Source: Methylomonas sp. LW13
Lineage (GTDB): Bacteria; Pseudomonadota; Gammaproteobacteria; Methylococcales; Methylomonadaceae
Assembly: GCF_016865255.1 (NCBI RefSeq)
Contig: NZ_CP033381.1
Coordinates: forward strand, 3,100,001 to 3,164,000
DNA length: 64,000 nt
Reading direction: 5' to 3'
Position 1 is the stretch's first letter. Every line of letters starts with the position of its first letter. Under the pieces are notes generated by a model. It had not been told where the DNA came from and did no database searches. It worked only from the letters and a program-made list of their open reading frames with translations. The translations under genes were made by a program, and so were the position numbers. This document shows, piece by piece, positions 9,264 through 17,545 of the stretch.

Positions 9264-10520
9264 TTAGTCGGCGCTGGCGCTGCGAGTCGAAGCCCTGATC
9301 GTTGCCGGCAGGTTTGCCGGGCAGTCGTAAAGCAGGTCGCTGATCGACTGGCTGATGCGCGGCAAGCCGCCCATGTCGATTTGATACATCCGGCTGTGGT
9401 GGACGTTGGTGCGGCGCAATTCCTCGCGGACGGTATCCATCAGCAATTTGGGCGTCAGATTGTTGGGGTGAATGGCGCGCACCAAACCTTGCAGGGCCAG
9501 GCGTTCCGCGCGTATCCATTGCTCCTGCGAAGGTTTGACGCGCGGTACCAAAATCGCGCGCTTACGCAAGGTTAACAATTCGCAGGTGGTGTTATAACCG
9601 CCCATGCTGACCACCAAATCGGCGGCTTCCATGCAGGCCATCATGTCGGTGTTAAACTCTTGAATCACCACGTTACGGCAACCACGAGCCAAAACTTCGA
9701 GCTGGTGGCGGCGGCTTTCCGACATTTCCGGACCGCAAATCATCAGGGTCATGGTGTTGTCGCCCAGATCTTGCCGATTCAAGCCTTCCAGATAACTGTG
9801 CAGCAATTGGTAGCCGTCTTCACCGCCACCTGCGGTCACCAACACCAGACGTTCCTGTTTACAGCCGATTTGCTGCCGAATCTCACCGGCGCGTTTGTCG
9901 CTGCGTTCGCGGGCGATGTAGCCGCAGAAGTCGACTTTTTCATGGCTGGCGTCGGGAAACTCGTATTCCTTGCGCATGTCGTAAATCTCCGGCGAACCGA
10001 CCACCAGCACCTTGTCGTAATGGGATTGAATGGCATCGTGGTAACCGTTTTTCTTCCACACGGGTATCGTGCTTTCCGGACTGTCGAGGATGTCTCGCAA
10101 CAACAAGACCAACTTGGCACGGTGGCCGCGGCGCTGCATTAGATTGAGAGCCGCGCCCAATTCGTCGCTGACGCCGTAGGGCTTTTTATCGACCAAAATC
10201 AAATCGGGGTCGAAATCCAGCACTGCGCTGCGGATGATGTTGCTGCGCAGTTTGAGCAGTTGCGCGTATTCCATGTCCAGAAACTTCACCGAATAATCGC
10301 CTTTGACGCTACGCGAAAGACAGGGCAACTTGATGTAATCGATGCGGTCCGGAATCCGGAAGGCATGCAGCATCGGCGAGCCGGACAAAATCAATACCGA
10401 GACATTCGGATCGGCATCCACCAAGGATTTAGAAATAGCCAACATCCGCCGGATATTGCCCAGACCGAAGGTATCGTGAGAATACACAATGATTCTTTTG
10501 GATTGCTTGCTAAGCGTCAT
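9264..10520 (-). CDS. Predicted glycosyltransferase (COG4671/MurG-like), first gene of glycan operon
   Basis: 418 residues. The N-terminus has YSHDTFGLGNIRRMLAIS, the acceptor-side motif of MurG/COG4671-type GT-B enzymes, and DPDLILVDKKPYG; the C-terminal half has VSMGGYNTTCELL, the donor-binding GG-N-T-E motif of this group. No membrane helix is seen. The ATG at 10520 has AAGGA about 9 bases upstream. It is the first gene of the minus-strand operon that runs to base 1; the 435-bp upstream gap, shared with the divergent gene at 10956, must hold the operon promoter. It probably starts the sugar-transfer steps. Confidence 0.8.
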   Translation of the reverse strand: MTLSKQSKRIIVYSHDTFGLGNIRRMLAISKSLVDADPNVSVLILSGSPMLHAFRIPDRIDYIKLPCLSRSVKGDYSVKFLDMEYAQLLKLRSNIIRSAVLDFDPDLILVDKKPYGVSDELGAALNLMQRRGHRAKLVLLLRDILDSPESTIPVWKKNGYHDAIQSHYDKVLVVGSPEIYDMRKEYEFPDASHEKVDFCGYIARERSDKRAGEIRQQIGCKQERLVLVTAGGGEDGYQLLHSYLEGLNRQDLGDNTMTLMICGPEMSESRRHQLEVLARGCRNVVIQEFNTDMMACMEAADLVVSMGGYNTTCELLTLRKRAILVPRVKPSQEQWIRAERLALQGLVRAIHPNNLTPKLLMDTVREELRRTNVHHSRMYQIDMGGLPRISQSISDLLYDCPANLPATIRASTRSASAD

Positions 10521-10955
10521 GGCCCGGATTCCTTTTGCTGCATCGTCATTATGCGGGCGCCATTAGTTTCCAGTGAGGATAATCTGACGCCCGGTTCAAT
10601 TTCGGTAACCAGACAAAACCGTGGTTACGTGCAGCGTTTATTCCCGGGCAAACCAGCAAGGTTCATTCAAATCGGCATTTTCATCAAACTTTAATGTGGC
10701 GATGTTACTCAGCCTGCCCACAGGCGCATGAACCGGTTTTTTGGGACAGCCTGCCTTAAACACGGTGCAAATAAATTGAGAAGTACGAAATCCGGGATTT
10801 GAAGCGCTTCGGGAATGTGGCGCCAATGGTTTGAGCGATGTGCAAGTCGGCATTCGATCTGCTCTGCTTTCAAACAGCGCAGCGGAATTAAGAGGTTTTT
10901 AAGCAAAAAGGCGAACAATCCGCTGCGACTGAAACAATCCCACAAAGGAGGATAT
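10521..10955. other. Divergent intergenic region
   Basis: 435 bp between the minus-strand glycan operon and the plus-strand gene at 10956. No convincing gene was found: the ORFs here are short, lack ribosome binding sites and resemble no protein. It must carry two divergent promoters, but I cannot point to a clear pair of -35/-10 boxes. A strong ribosome binding site (AAAGGAGG) is present at 10944-10951 for the rightward gene. Confidence 0.5.
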
Positions 10956-11222
10956 ATGTTCAGGCTTATAACGATATTGTTAATCGGCGTGTTATGGTCC
11001 GGAACCGCTTTGGCGCATGGAGATAATTGGGGACATGGCCACCATAGGCGGCATCATCACCATCACGGGCATGCTTACCGGCCATATTTTAGGATGCATG
11101 GCCCGGCAAGATTGGGCTATTACCCTCCCCCGCCGCCGCGCTATTTCGCGCGGCCGCCGCTGGACTATTACGGCTATCCGCCGCGGCCGATGCCCCGATA
11201 TGATTACCGGGAGCGCTGGTGA
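10956..11222 (+). CDS. Small secreted His/Pro/Tyr-rich protein
   Basis: 88 residues from the ATG at 10956, chosen because AAAGGAGG lies 5 bases upstream and because it gives a clean signal peptide (MFRLITILLIGVLWSGTALA, cleavage after ALA). The mature part is about 68 residues: a His-rich stretch (HGDNWGHGHHRRHHHHHGH), then a Pro/Tyr/Arg-rich tail with PPPPPRYFARPPLDYYGYPPR. It is likely periplasmic or extracellular. The histidine run suggests metal binding, but many small proteobacterial His/Pro-rich envelope proteins have no known role. It is monocistronic. Confidence 0.75.
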   Translation: MFRLITILLIGVLWSGTALAHGDNWGHGHHRRHHHHHGHAYRPYFRMHGPARLGYYPPPPPRYFARPPLDYYGYPPRPMPRYDYRERW

Positions 11223-11588
11223 TTGGAGGCTTGCCGAGAGTCAAACGGGTGGTTGCTTTGACTTAGCATAGAGATAACAGCCATGTGCATTTAGGGTTGG
11301 CTGGCACTTCCAAGCATCTGGCTTCAATCGGCCATTACCCGACCGTCGGGGTCGCCATCCAATTTCAATAGTTAAGGCAACCTGTGACCCAGTTGACTGT
11401 CCGTTATTCGGCGAACAATTTAACATTCTCACTGAGTCACTACGGCCAAAAGCAGACGGACTCTTTCACTAACGAATGTCAGATTGTTGAGGATGAGCTG
11501 ACATAGGAAAGTATTTGCTAGGCCGGACGTGTAATTTGCGAGAAATGCTATAAAATAATTTAGACTTCAATTACCCGATACTCTCTCA
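11223..11588. other. Intergenic region, no gene recognised
   Basis: 366 bp. A 63-codon minus ORF lies here but has no ribosome binding site and low-complexity Trp/Pro/Arg content, and I regard it as chance. Base composition shifts to AT-rich toward the lipoprotein gene at 11589; TATAAAA near 11550 could be part of its promoter. Confidence 0.4.
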
Positions 11589-12329
11589 ATGAGACCAATA
11601 TTAATTTTATTTGCATTTATTTTGTTATCAGGATGCTCTGCAATTCATACTCAGTCAGAACGTATTAGAATTTTTATGATGGCATCAGACGCTAACACAA
11701 AAGCTGAGGCTTGCAGAGCTCCTATTCAAGCAAAACCAAAGTATTCTAAACTTTATAATAAACTGGCAATAGCATTTAACGAGTATCCGACTGAAGAACA
11801 ACTGAAAGATGATGAGGTTATCAGTGATCCTGACGTACAGCTAGGCATAGATTGGTATGGGGAATTTCAATATTGTATGGCAAAGCAAATTGAAGAAGCC
11901 AGTAAAATTGATCCAGCGTTAGCAATTATAATTTCAAATGTATTAAAGAAACAGATTTCATTAGTAAATGAAATTGTATCCAATCATCCAACATATGGAT
12001 ATATAAACACACAAATATATGGACTTAGAACATCTTTAAAAGATGAAGGTAAAAAATGGAAGGTTAATCTTGAAAATCGTCTAAATATAATGGAAGAAAA
12101 TGAAATAGACCAGTCTAGGGATGCTTTTATTTCTGAAGTGGGAAATGTAAGCAAAAAATTTGCTCAGATATTATTTACAACAATCGGTGAAATGGCAAGA
12201 GCAGAAATAGAATTAGCAAATGCTGTTGTATTGTATTCAGCAACTCATCCAACATATATAGTTACTAATCCAATAAGAACTACTAATTGCAATGTATTCG
12301 GCAATCAAATTACTTGCAACAGCTTCTAA
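11589..12329 (+). CDS. Hypothetical lipoprotein
   Basis: 246 residues. The N-terminus is a lipoprotein signal peptide with lipobox LLSGC at about residues 12-16 (Cys16 would be lipidated), so it should be membrane-anchored facing the periplasm. The rest is mainly charged alpha-helix, with several basic and acidic heptad-like stretches (about 60-190). I recognise no domain. The gene is markedly more AT-rich than the flanking operons and its neighbours are also unusual, which suggests acquired DNA. It ends 43 bp before the convergent gene at 12372. Confidence 0.65.
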   Translation: MRPILILFAFILLSGCSAIHTQSERIRIFMMASDANTKAEACRAPIQAKPKYSKLYNKLAIAFNEYPTEEQLKDDEVISDPDVQLGIDWYGEFQYCMAKQIEEASKIDPALAIIISNVLKKQISLVNEIVSNHPTYGYINTQIYGLRTSLKDEGKKWKVNLENRLNIMEENEIDQSRDAFISEVGNVSKKFAQILFTTIGEMARAEIELANAVVLYSATHPTYIVTNPIRTTNCNVFGNQITCNSF

Positions 12330-12371
12330 GTATGATAAAAATAACAGAATTCGAAGCCTACAGCCCTCAAA

Positions 12372-13139
12372 TTACACCATTGCTGATCTGATCTGCCCTA
12401 ACAAACCAGTAAACCTCATTAATCCCAATAAAATAAGACCAAAAAGCCAAGCCGGTATGTGTATCGGTATTACAGTAATATCCCCATTGCGAACAGCCCA
12501 AACGTTCTGAAAGGCACTTTTAGATGTAAACGCTTGTACTCCACCACTACCAAGATTGAAATACCAAGCATAGGTAAAATCTCTATCATATATCGTGCTG
12601 CTCCAATATGGGAACCCCTGGATTCCGCTAAATAGAAAATAATTACCGTTATGAACACTAGCTAACTGCATGGCTGGCTTTCCACCCAACTCCGTGTAAT
12701 ATAATTGGCCAAATTCACTACCGCCTTCTGAGTATCCACCAAATGTTGGCCATGTCGTTGGCAGTCGCCAATCATTATAGCCGGCATAATTCATGCTATT
12801 AAGATAGCCAATAAATGCTTGGGCTCCGTACCAATTTAACGTTCCAGTTGTTAAATTAAAATCAGAAAAAGATAATGTATGCTTGTCGAGGAAAGTATTT
12901 TTACCCAAACCGTAAATAATGCCATTATTTGCGTCAATTACTTGCTGTATGAAATTATTGTTCTCAGGTGAATTTGCGAGATATTGAAAAAGATTAGCAT
13001 TGGATGTCCAAGTGATCTTGCTAATGTCGTCATAAACCAAGCCACCTTCTCGGGTATAAAGGGAGGCATAGATAACTGTTGAAAAGCAAGCTCCTGCTAT
13101 AAAAACAGAAAATATTAATATTTTTTTAAATTCATGCAT
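12372..13139 (-). CDS. Secreted DUF1566 (Lcl-type) protein with sorting-signal-like C-terminus
   Basis: 255 residues. The N-terminus is a signal peptide (KKILIFSVFIAGACFSTVIYA). The mature part has DUF1566 hallmarks: GLVYDDISKITWTSNAN near the start, GYNDWRLPT in the middle, and YWSSTIYD and VWAVRNGD near the end. The C-terminus (about 228-255) has IPIHIPAWLFGLILLGLM, which resembles the VPLPA-type PEP-CTERM signal: small residues and Pro, WLFG, hydrophobic helix, then a basic residue. It may be exported and processed by an exosortase. The DNA is AT-rich like its neighbours. Confidence 0.72.
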   Translation of the reverse strand: MHEFKKILIFSVFIAGACFSTVIYASLYTREGGLVYDDISKITWTSNANLFQYLANSPENNNFIQQVIDANNGIIYGLGKNTFLDKHTLSFSDFNLTTGTLNWYGAQAFIGYLNSMNYAGYNDWRLPTTWPTFGGYSEGGSEFGQLYYTELGGKPAMQLASVHNGNYFLFSGIQGFPYWSSTIYDRDFTYAWYFNLGSGGVQAFTSKSAFQNVWAVRNGDITVIPIHIPAWLFGLILLGLMRFTGLLGQIRSAMV

Positions 13140-13307
13140 TGCTCTACTCTTTAATTTTGCTAGGATAATAATAGCTCATCAAGTTGGTCATGATATAGAA
13201 GATAAAACGAAATTGCCAATTGCGGTGTCCAGCTAAATGTGTGTTCTCGGTGCTATAGTTGATCTATAAAATACATCCAATTCAATTTTTTGTAAGGAAG
13301 ATTCAAA

Positions 13308-13844
13308 TTGGCTGATTGTTCAGTTTTGCTCGACATCATTACCTCTCTAGGCAGCGGCTTGGCCGGTGTTGGCGGTCTATATGCTGCATACGCAGCTTCG
13401 AAATCAGCGAAAACAGCTCATGCGGCAATGAAGCTTGCGGCACAAACCGAGAGCAGAGCACTCCGGAGACAGCTTATTTACGCATCAGGTGACGTTTTGT
13501 CTGAAACTCAACGGGTGAAGGAACTTGCGCAGCAGTTAAAGCTTGAACATAGAATGCTGCTTAAATCTTCCGGTATGAGTTCAAGCTCTTCCGAAACACT
13601 CGCTGTTGAAAAAATCAGTAGCCGAGTATATCTTGTCGAGCAATACACAAATGAGGCTCAGCAATTAGTTGACCAGTTCAATGGCTTGACGACCGCATCG
13701 GAAGAAGACATTGCCAGCGCTCTTTCCAGAGTTGAATACCGTTTACTTCAAGTTCGTAATCAACTTAAAGCTCTTGAGCAAGAAAAAACTGAAATCACAA
13801 ACGCAAAGAATGAAATTTTGCGGACACAAAACAAATTCGACTAA
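13308..13844 (+). CDS. Hypothetical membrane-anchored coiled-coil protein
   Basis: 178 residues starting at a TTG (13308) with TAAGGAAG 7 bases upstream; there is no ATG near. Residues about 5-30 form a hydrophobic, Gly/Ala-rich helix (LGSGLAGVGGLYAAYAA), followed by a long charged helical region with coiled-coil spacing (about 55-178, rich in Gln, Glu, Leu). It resembles small membrane-anchored helical proteins of accessory regions. No family recognised. The start choice rests on the ribosome binding site. Confidence 0.6.
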   Translation: MADCSVLLDIITSLGSGLAGVGGLYAAYAASKSAKTAHAAMKLAAQTESRALRRQLIYASGDVLSETQRVKELAQQLKLEHRMLLKSSGMSSSSSETLAVEKISSRVYLVEQYTNEAQQLVDQFNGLTTASEEDIASALSRVEYRLLQVRNQLKALEQEKTEITNAKNEILRTQNKFD

Positions 13845-14328
13845 CTCCATTGTCGATAGGGAACGCAGCAAGGTCTAATTGCAATACTTCCTGTGCTTCT
13901 CACTTCGCTACCTAATATCGTTGGCTTCGGGCTTTGAGCGACAGCTTTAGGATTCGATGCTGACATACCCTAAAATCTTTGAATGTCACTTAATGGCCGC
14001 TTGGTTGAGTTCGCCAACGGCTGGTTTGTAGTTCGCCGGTGTGCAGAACCTGGCTTTGGCCGACTGACCGGTTTGGAGAGTCTCGATAGGCGGGTTTGGG
14101 TCGATAGCGGTAAGTCAACAATCTCAATCCTCCCGTTTTGCCCTGAACACCGGACTTCCCTGTTGGTTATTCAGCCGCAACTTGCGCAAGACAGAAATAT
14201 TTTCAGCTACCGGCCAAGATGATGTTTGGACCTGATAATGTATATAGCGGAAATACAAAGGGGACAGCAGCCAGTTTGCCAAGCTTTTACAAAAACCTTA
14301 GCCACTGCCCCTTAACTTCAGCGGCGAC
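13845..14328. other. Intergenic region between convergent genes
   Basis: 484 bp. It holds no supported gene. A stretch around 13981-14110 rich in ATGGCCGCTTGG and GGTTTG words looks like a relic of dispersed intergenic sequence seen in this type of genome. Just beyond the cysK stop, AAGGGGCAG on the minus strand pairs imperfectly with CTGTCCCCTT about 40 nt later, a weak candidate for a cysK 3' structure. Confidence 0.35.
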
Positions 14329-15306
14329 TCAAACCGCCACGCCCTGCGCATCGAACAAGCCTTCGAATAAAGCAGAGCTCAAATACCGCTCGCCGGAGTC
14401 CGGCAGTACCACCACAATGGTCTTGCCGACGTTTTCCGGCCGTTTTGCCACCCGCACTGCCGCCGCGACCGCCGCGCCGCAGGAAATTCCGGATAACAAG
14501 CCTTCTTCCCGCGCCAAACGCCGCGCATATTCAATCGCTTCATCATTACTGACTTGTTCGATGGCATCGATCATGGATAAATCCAATACATCGGGCACAA
14601 ATCCGGCCCCTATGCCCTGGATTTTGTGCGGCCCAGGCTGTATATCTTGGTCGCTGCGATACTGAGTTAACACCGGGCTGGCTTCCGGCTCCACGGCAAT
14701 AGAAACGATGGGTTTGCTTTGCGTGAGCTTGATATAGCGCGATACGCCGGTAATGGTGCCGCCGGTGCCGACGCCGGCCACTAAAATATCGACCGCGCCA
14801 TCGCTGTCATGCCAAATTTCCGGGCCGGTGGTCTGCTCGTGGATTTGCGGGTTAGCGGGGTTTTTAAACTGCTGCAACAGTACATAGCGTTCCGGATCGG
14901 AAGCGACAATCTCTTCCGCCTTGGCGATGGCACCTTTCATGCCTTTGGCGCCCTCGGTCAGCACCAGTTTGGCGCCGTAGGCCACCAGTAATTTGCGGCG
15001 CTCGATACTCATGGTATCCGGCATCGTTAAAGTCAACGGAATGCCGCGGGCGGCGGCGACAAAGGCCAGTGCGATGCCGGTATTGCCGCTGGTTGGCTCG
15101 ATTAACTCTTTGCCGGGTCCCAGCAGGCCGCGCTGTTGCGCATCGTTGATCATTGCCGCGCCGATGCGGCATTTCACCGAATATCCTGGGTTACGCCCTT
15201 CCACTTTAGCCAATAGTGTGACTTGAGCGCCGTCGGTAATGCGGTTAAGCCTGACCAGCGGTGTTTTGCCGATAGACTGCGAATTGTCGGGATACCAATA
15301 TGCCAT
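14329..15306 (-). CDS. cysK: Cysteine synthase A (O-acetylserine sulfhydrylase)
   Basis: 325 residues from the ATG at 15306, preceded by GAAGGAAA at good spacing; an ATG at 15321 is less well placed. It makes L-cysteine from O-acetylserine and sulfide using PLP. The PLP lysine is Lys45 in [11 protein letters not shown], the substrate loop is PTSGNTG (71-77), the phosphate-binding Gly-rich loop is [10 protein letters not shown], and [11 protein letters not shown] is near the end, matching CysK rather than CysM. The usual family length is about 310-325. A rho-independent terminator-like hairpin with a U-run lies immediately upstream (15340-15367), so expression may be controlled by premature termination. 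Confidence 0.93.
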   Translation of the reverse strand: MAYWYPDNSQSIGKTPLVRLNRITDGAQVTLLAKVEGRNPGYSVKCRIGAAMINDAQQRGLLGPGKELIEPTSGNTGIALAFVAAARGIPLTLTMPDTMSIERRKLLVAYGAKLVLTEGAKGMKGAIAKAEEIVASDPERYVLLQQFKNPANPQIHEQTTGPEIWHDSDGAVDILVAGVGTGGTITGVSRYIKLTQSKPIVSIAVEPEASPVLTQYRSDQDIQPGPHKIQGIGAGFVPDVLDLSMIDAIEQVSNDEAIEYARRLAREEGLLSGISCGAAVAAAVRVAKRPENVGKTIVVVLPDSGERYLSSALFEGLFDAQGVAV

Positions 15307-15339
15307 AACATTTTCCTTCAAAATGGATAGTCCAAAAAA

Positions 15340-15367
15340 AGCCAGTGCGCATTGACCTGCACTGGCT
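15340..15367 (-). terminator. Terminator-like hairpin in the cysK leader
   Basis: On the minus strand a perfect 9-bp stem AGCCAGTGC/GCACTGGCT with a 10-nt loop is followed directly by a run of seven T. It sits 33 bp before the cysK ATG and just upstream of its ribosome binding site. It would either end a transcript coming from above or act as an attenuator inside the cysK leader. Confidence 0.7.
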
Positions 15368-15659
15368 GTTTGTGGGGTTGAATTAAGCTCATACCGCTAA
15401 ATCAGAAAAACGTGCTGCACACGCCCTGAATAGCCGTAGTACCACAGCTCCAAGATTGCGCCTGTTTGAAGATTTTTGCAACCTGCAGCCAGGCGCATCG
15501 TGCATCCCTGGGATAGCCGGCCATCAATCAAAGACAGTAAATTCAAGCCGCAAGAAAGCTCCGCCAGCCAAAGCCTAGCGTTACCGGAAAGTAATTGAAG
15601 GTTGGAAGAATGATCCTAAATGCGCACACCGGTGAAGGCATGCGCGAAATCGGCAGAAT
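15368..15659 (-). promoter_or_regulatory. Possible cysK leader region
   Basis: 292 bp between the small Cys protein gene and the cysK terminator hairpin. On the minus strand it holds an open frame with a possible 33-codon leader peptide starting at an ATG preceded by CAGGGA (MRLAAGCKNLQTG onward, with one Cys and a Trp-Tyr-Tyr cluster), ending at TAG about 35 bp before the hairpin. The layout (short peptide, terminator, biosynthetic gene) is compatible with attenuation. No known riboswitch class was recognised. Confidence 0.3.
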
Positions 15660-15824
15660 TTACTTTTTGGATGTTCTGATAATTGAAGTCAGATGACGAC
15701 CGCATTGTGCACAAACGAAGTTTCCGGTGGGTACGCCGGAGACATATTCTTTGGCTAAGGACGGGTGGTCGCAGTGCTCGTCATTTCTGCTTTTAGTTGA
15801 TGTATCTAATTTCTTTGCGTCCAT
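15660..15824 (-). CDS. Small Cys-motif protein (zinc-ribbon-like)
   Basis: 54 residues from the ATG at 15824 with GGGGAAG 4 bases upstream. The protein has a His/Cys pair (HCDHP, about 17-21) and a CAQCG knuckle (about 38-42) followed by RHLTSI, so up to three Cys and nearby His could bind zinc. There is no signal peptide. It lies upstream of cysK on the same strand, separated by the leader region. Function unknown; the ribosome binding site and clean frame make it a likely real gene. Confidence 0.55.
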   Translation of the reverse strand: MDAKKLDTSTKSRNDEHCDHPSLAKEYVSGVPTGNFVCAQCGRHLTSIIRTSKK

Positions 15825-16272
15825 AATCTTCCCCTTGCTTTACGCATACTTACAGGATTATTTAACAAATTTTTTACGTTAAAAGTTAAGCAAAAAACAT
15901 ACACACAGAACACAAGCTTATGTACTTAAAAGACTTTTAATAGCCGCAGACCAAACCCAGCAAAAGTCGAACCGTCAGGTGTAAATTTTCTCGACTTAGC
16001 CATTGACGCTAACCATCCGCTTTACCGATACAACAGCCGCTTAATACGCCAATTTGCAGAATTTGAGCAGCTAATAGAGTGAAATCGAAAAAATCAACTG
16101 AACCAGTTTGTTTGCTTGCAAAAAAGCTGCTGTAAAAAATTCCGACAGCTGATAAACGCCGGGGATCTGGCCGGCTACCAGGGAATTTACCGGGCCAAAT
16201 ACCATTATTCAAGCCGCCGGACCGCGCAACCATTTCGGAAAATAATCAATGTTCGGCAAACCGACAGGCACA
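15825..16272. other. Intergenic region, no gene recognised
   Basis: About 450 bp upstream of the small Cys protein gene and downstream of the gene at 16317-16640. It is AT-rich near 15840-15960 (a plausible promoter for the leftward small gene). I see no coding frame with a ribosome binding site and no RNA gene. Confidence 0.4.
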
Positions 16273-16298
16273 AAAAAGGGGCTCGTAAGCCCCTTTTT
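16273..16298 (-). terminator. Rho-independent terminator after the 107-residue membrane protein gene
   Basis: An 11-bp stem (AAAAAGGGGCT/AGCCCCTTTTT) with a 4-nt loop, 19 bp beyond the stop at 16317. The A/T flanks make it usable in both directions, but only the minus strand has a gene ending here. Confidence 0.85.
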
Positions 16299-16316
16299 AC
16301 GATTGCGTGGAGCAGT

Positions 16317-16640
16317 TTATTTAACCGCTTCAGCAATTTTGTTGAACGCTTCAACCCGTTGCTTGCCGGTATTGGCTAAATCGATGCCATTCTCGACGAT
16401 CATTTGAATCAAGCCCGGTGTGCTGTAAACGATTTTGCCCATGTAAGCCACTACCGGCACGGCAACAATCGCACCGAACAAGGTACCGATACCTACCATA
16501 TGTAGCATTTTGGTAATCAACACCACTATATCCAGCGGCAACAAAATCAAAGTACCGAAGTACAACAATACGATGAATGTGAACAGCGCGAACACCACAA
16601 ACTGCAGCAGTCTTACCAATGCGACATTAAGGTTTTTCAT
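16317..16640 (-). CDS. Hypothetical inner-membrane protein
   Basis: 107 residues from the ATG at 16640 (MKNLNVALV); an upstream ATG at 16709 would add a basic, Cys-containing 23-residue extension that looks untranslated. Two hydrophobic helices are predicted by eye at about 9-40 and 48-72, followed by an amphipathic C-terminus rich in Ile/Val/Lys. No family recognised. It is transcribed alone and followed by a strong terminator. Role unknown. Confidence 0.65.
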   Translation of the reverse strand: MKNLNVALVRLLQFVVFALFTFIVLLYFGTLILLPLDIVVLITKMLHMVGIGTLFGAIVAVPVVAYMGKIVYSTPGLIQMIVENGIDLANTGKQRVEAFNKIAEAVK

Positions 16641-16795
16641 GTTAATTTGTCTCGAATGAATGAAGAATCTTTTGCAAACACAGGCAACGAACTTGTTTTT
16701 CGTTGCCATTTCAGCCGGTTAGCCAACTGGCGGCATTATAAAATAAAAGCCCTACTGTTTCTTGCTTTTTTGCCGACTAACCGTGGCTTGGACGC

Positions 16796-17503
16796 CTATT
16801 CATCTGACTGGAATTGATATGCCGCGGGTTTCTTTTCGATAAAAAACGGATGCAGCAAAGCGCCGGCAACGAAACCACCCAGATGCGCCCACCAGGCCGA
16901 ATCTACTGCGACATTATCTAAAACCGCTGCGGTGAATACATCGCCGATTTGGATAATCACCCAGAATCCAAGAAAGGCTATCGCCGGCACATGGAAAAAC
17001 AGCGGATAAAACAGGATGGGAACCAGTATCACTACGGTAGCTTGCGGGAAGCGAAAAAAATACGCCCCCAACACGCCGGCGATGGCGCCGGATGCACCCA
17101 CCACCGGCACCGCCATCTTGGGATAAAAATACCACTGCGCATAGGTTGCCAACAGTCCGCACAACACATAAAACGCCGCAAAGCGTTTATGTCCCATCAA
17201 GTCTTCGATGTTGTCGGCGAATATCCATAAAAACACCATGTTCATCAACAGGTGCAGGAAACCGCCGTGCAGGAACATATTGGTAAAAAACGACAGATAA
17301 TGATCCGGCGGCAAACCAAAACTATAAGCCCAATCCGGATTGGAATAGCGAATCGGCACCATCCCGTACATGTAAACAAAGTGCTGCCCCATTTCGTCCG
17401 GCATAAACAGCATCGCTACGTACACTGCTATGCAAATAGCCATGATGCCCCAGGTCACATAAGGCTTGATGTTACAAGGTATCGAATCTCGAATGGGTAT
17501 CAT
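16796..17503 (-). CDS. Rhomboid-family intramembrane serine protease
   Basis: 235 residues with about six membrane helices. The catalytic dyad is visible: Ser138 in GASGAIAG and His207 in WAHLGGFVAGALL. HGGFLHLLMNMVFLW (about 79-93) is the oxyanion/helix-2 region of the family. Rhomboids cut transmembrane segments within the membrane; in Proteobacteria their substrates are mostly unknown. The DSIP stretch near the N-terminus and the length match the compact bacterial group without a cytosolic domain. It lies 42 bp after hrpA on the same strand and may be co-transcribed with it. Confidence 0.92.
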   Translation of the reverse strand: MIPIRDSIPCNIKPYVTWGIMAICIAVYVAMLFMPDEMGQHFVYMYGMVPIRYSNPDWAYSFGLPPDHYLSFFTNMFLHGGFLHLLMNMVFLWIFADNIEDLMGHKRFAAFYVLCGLLATYAQWYFYPKMAVPVVGASGAIAGVLGAYFFRFPQATVVILVPILFYPLFFHVPAIAFLGFWVIIQIGDVFTAAVLDNVAVDSAWWAHLGGFVAGALLHPFFIEKKPAAYQFQSDE

Positions 17504-17545
17504 CTTGGGCTTCCTTCTGTAGTGGGCACAAAAATCAGAGGCTGA

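Noticed and set aside
11241..11432. 63-codon minus ORF
   Set aside because: No ribosome binding site, unusual Trp/Pro/Arg composition, no similarity.
13981..14110. Dispersed repeat or relic between the coiled-coil gene and cysK
   Set aside because: Resembles degenerate intergenic words seen near 11300 and 22400 but no alignable unit could be defined by eye.
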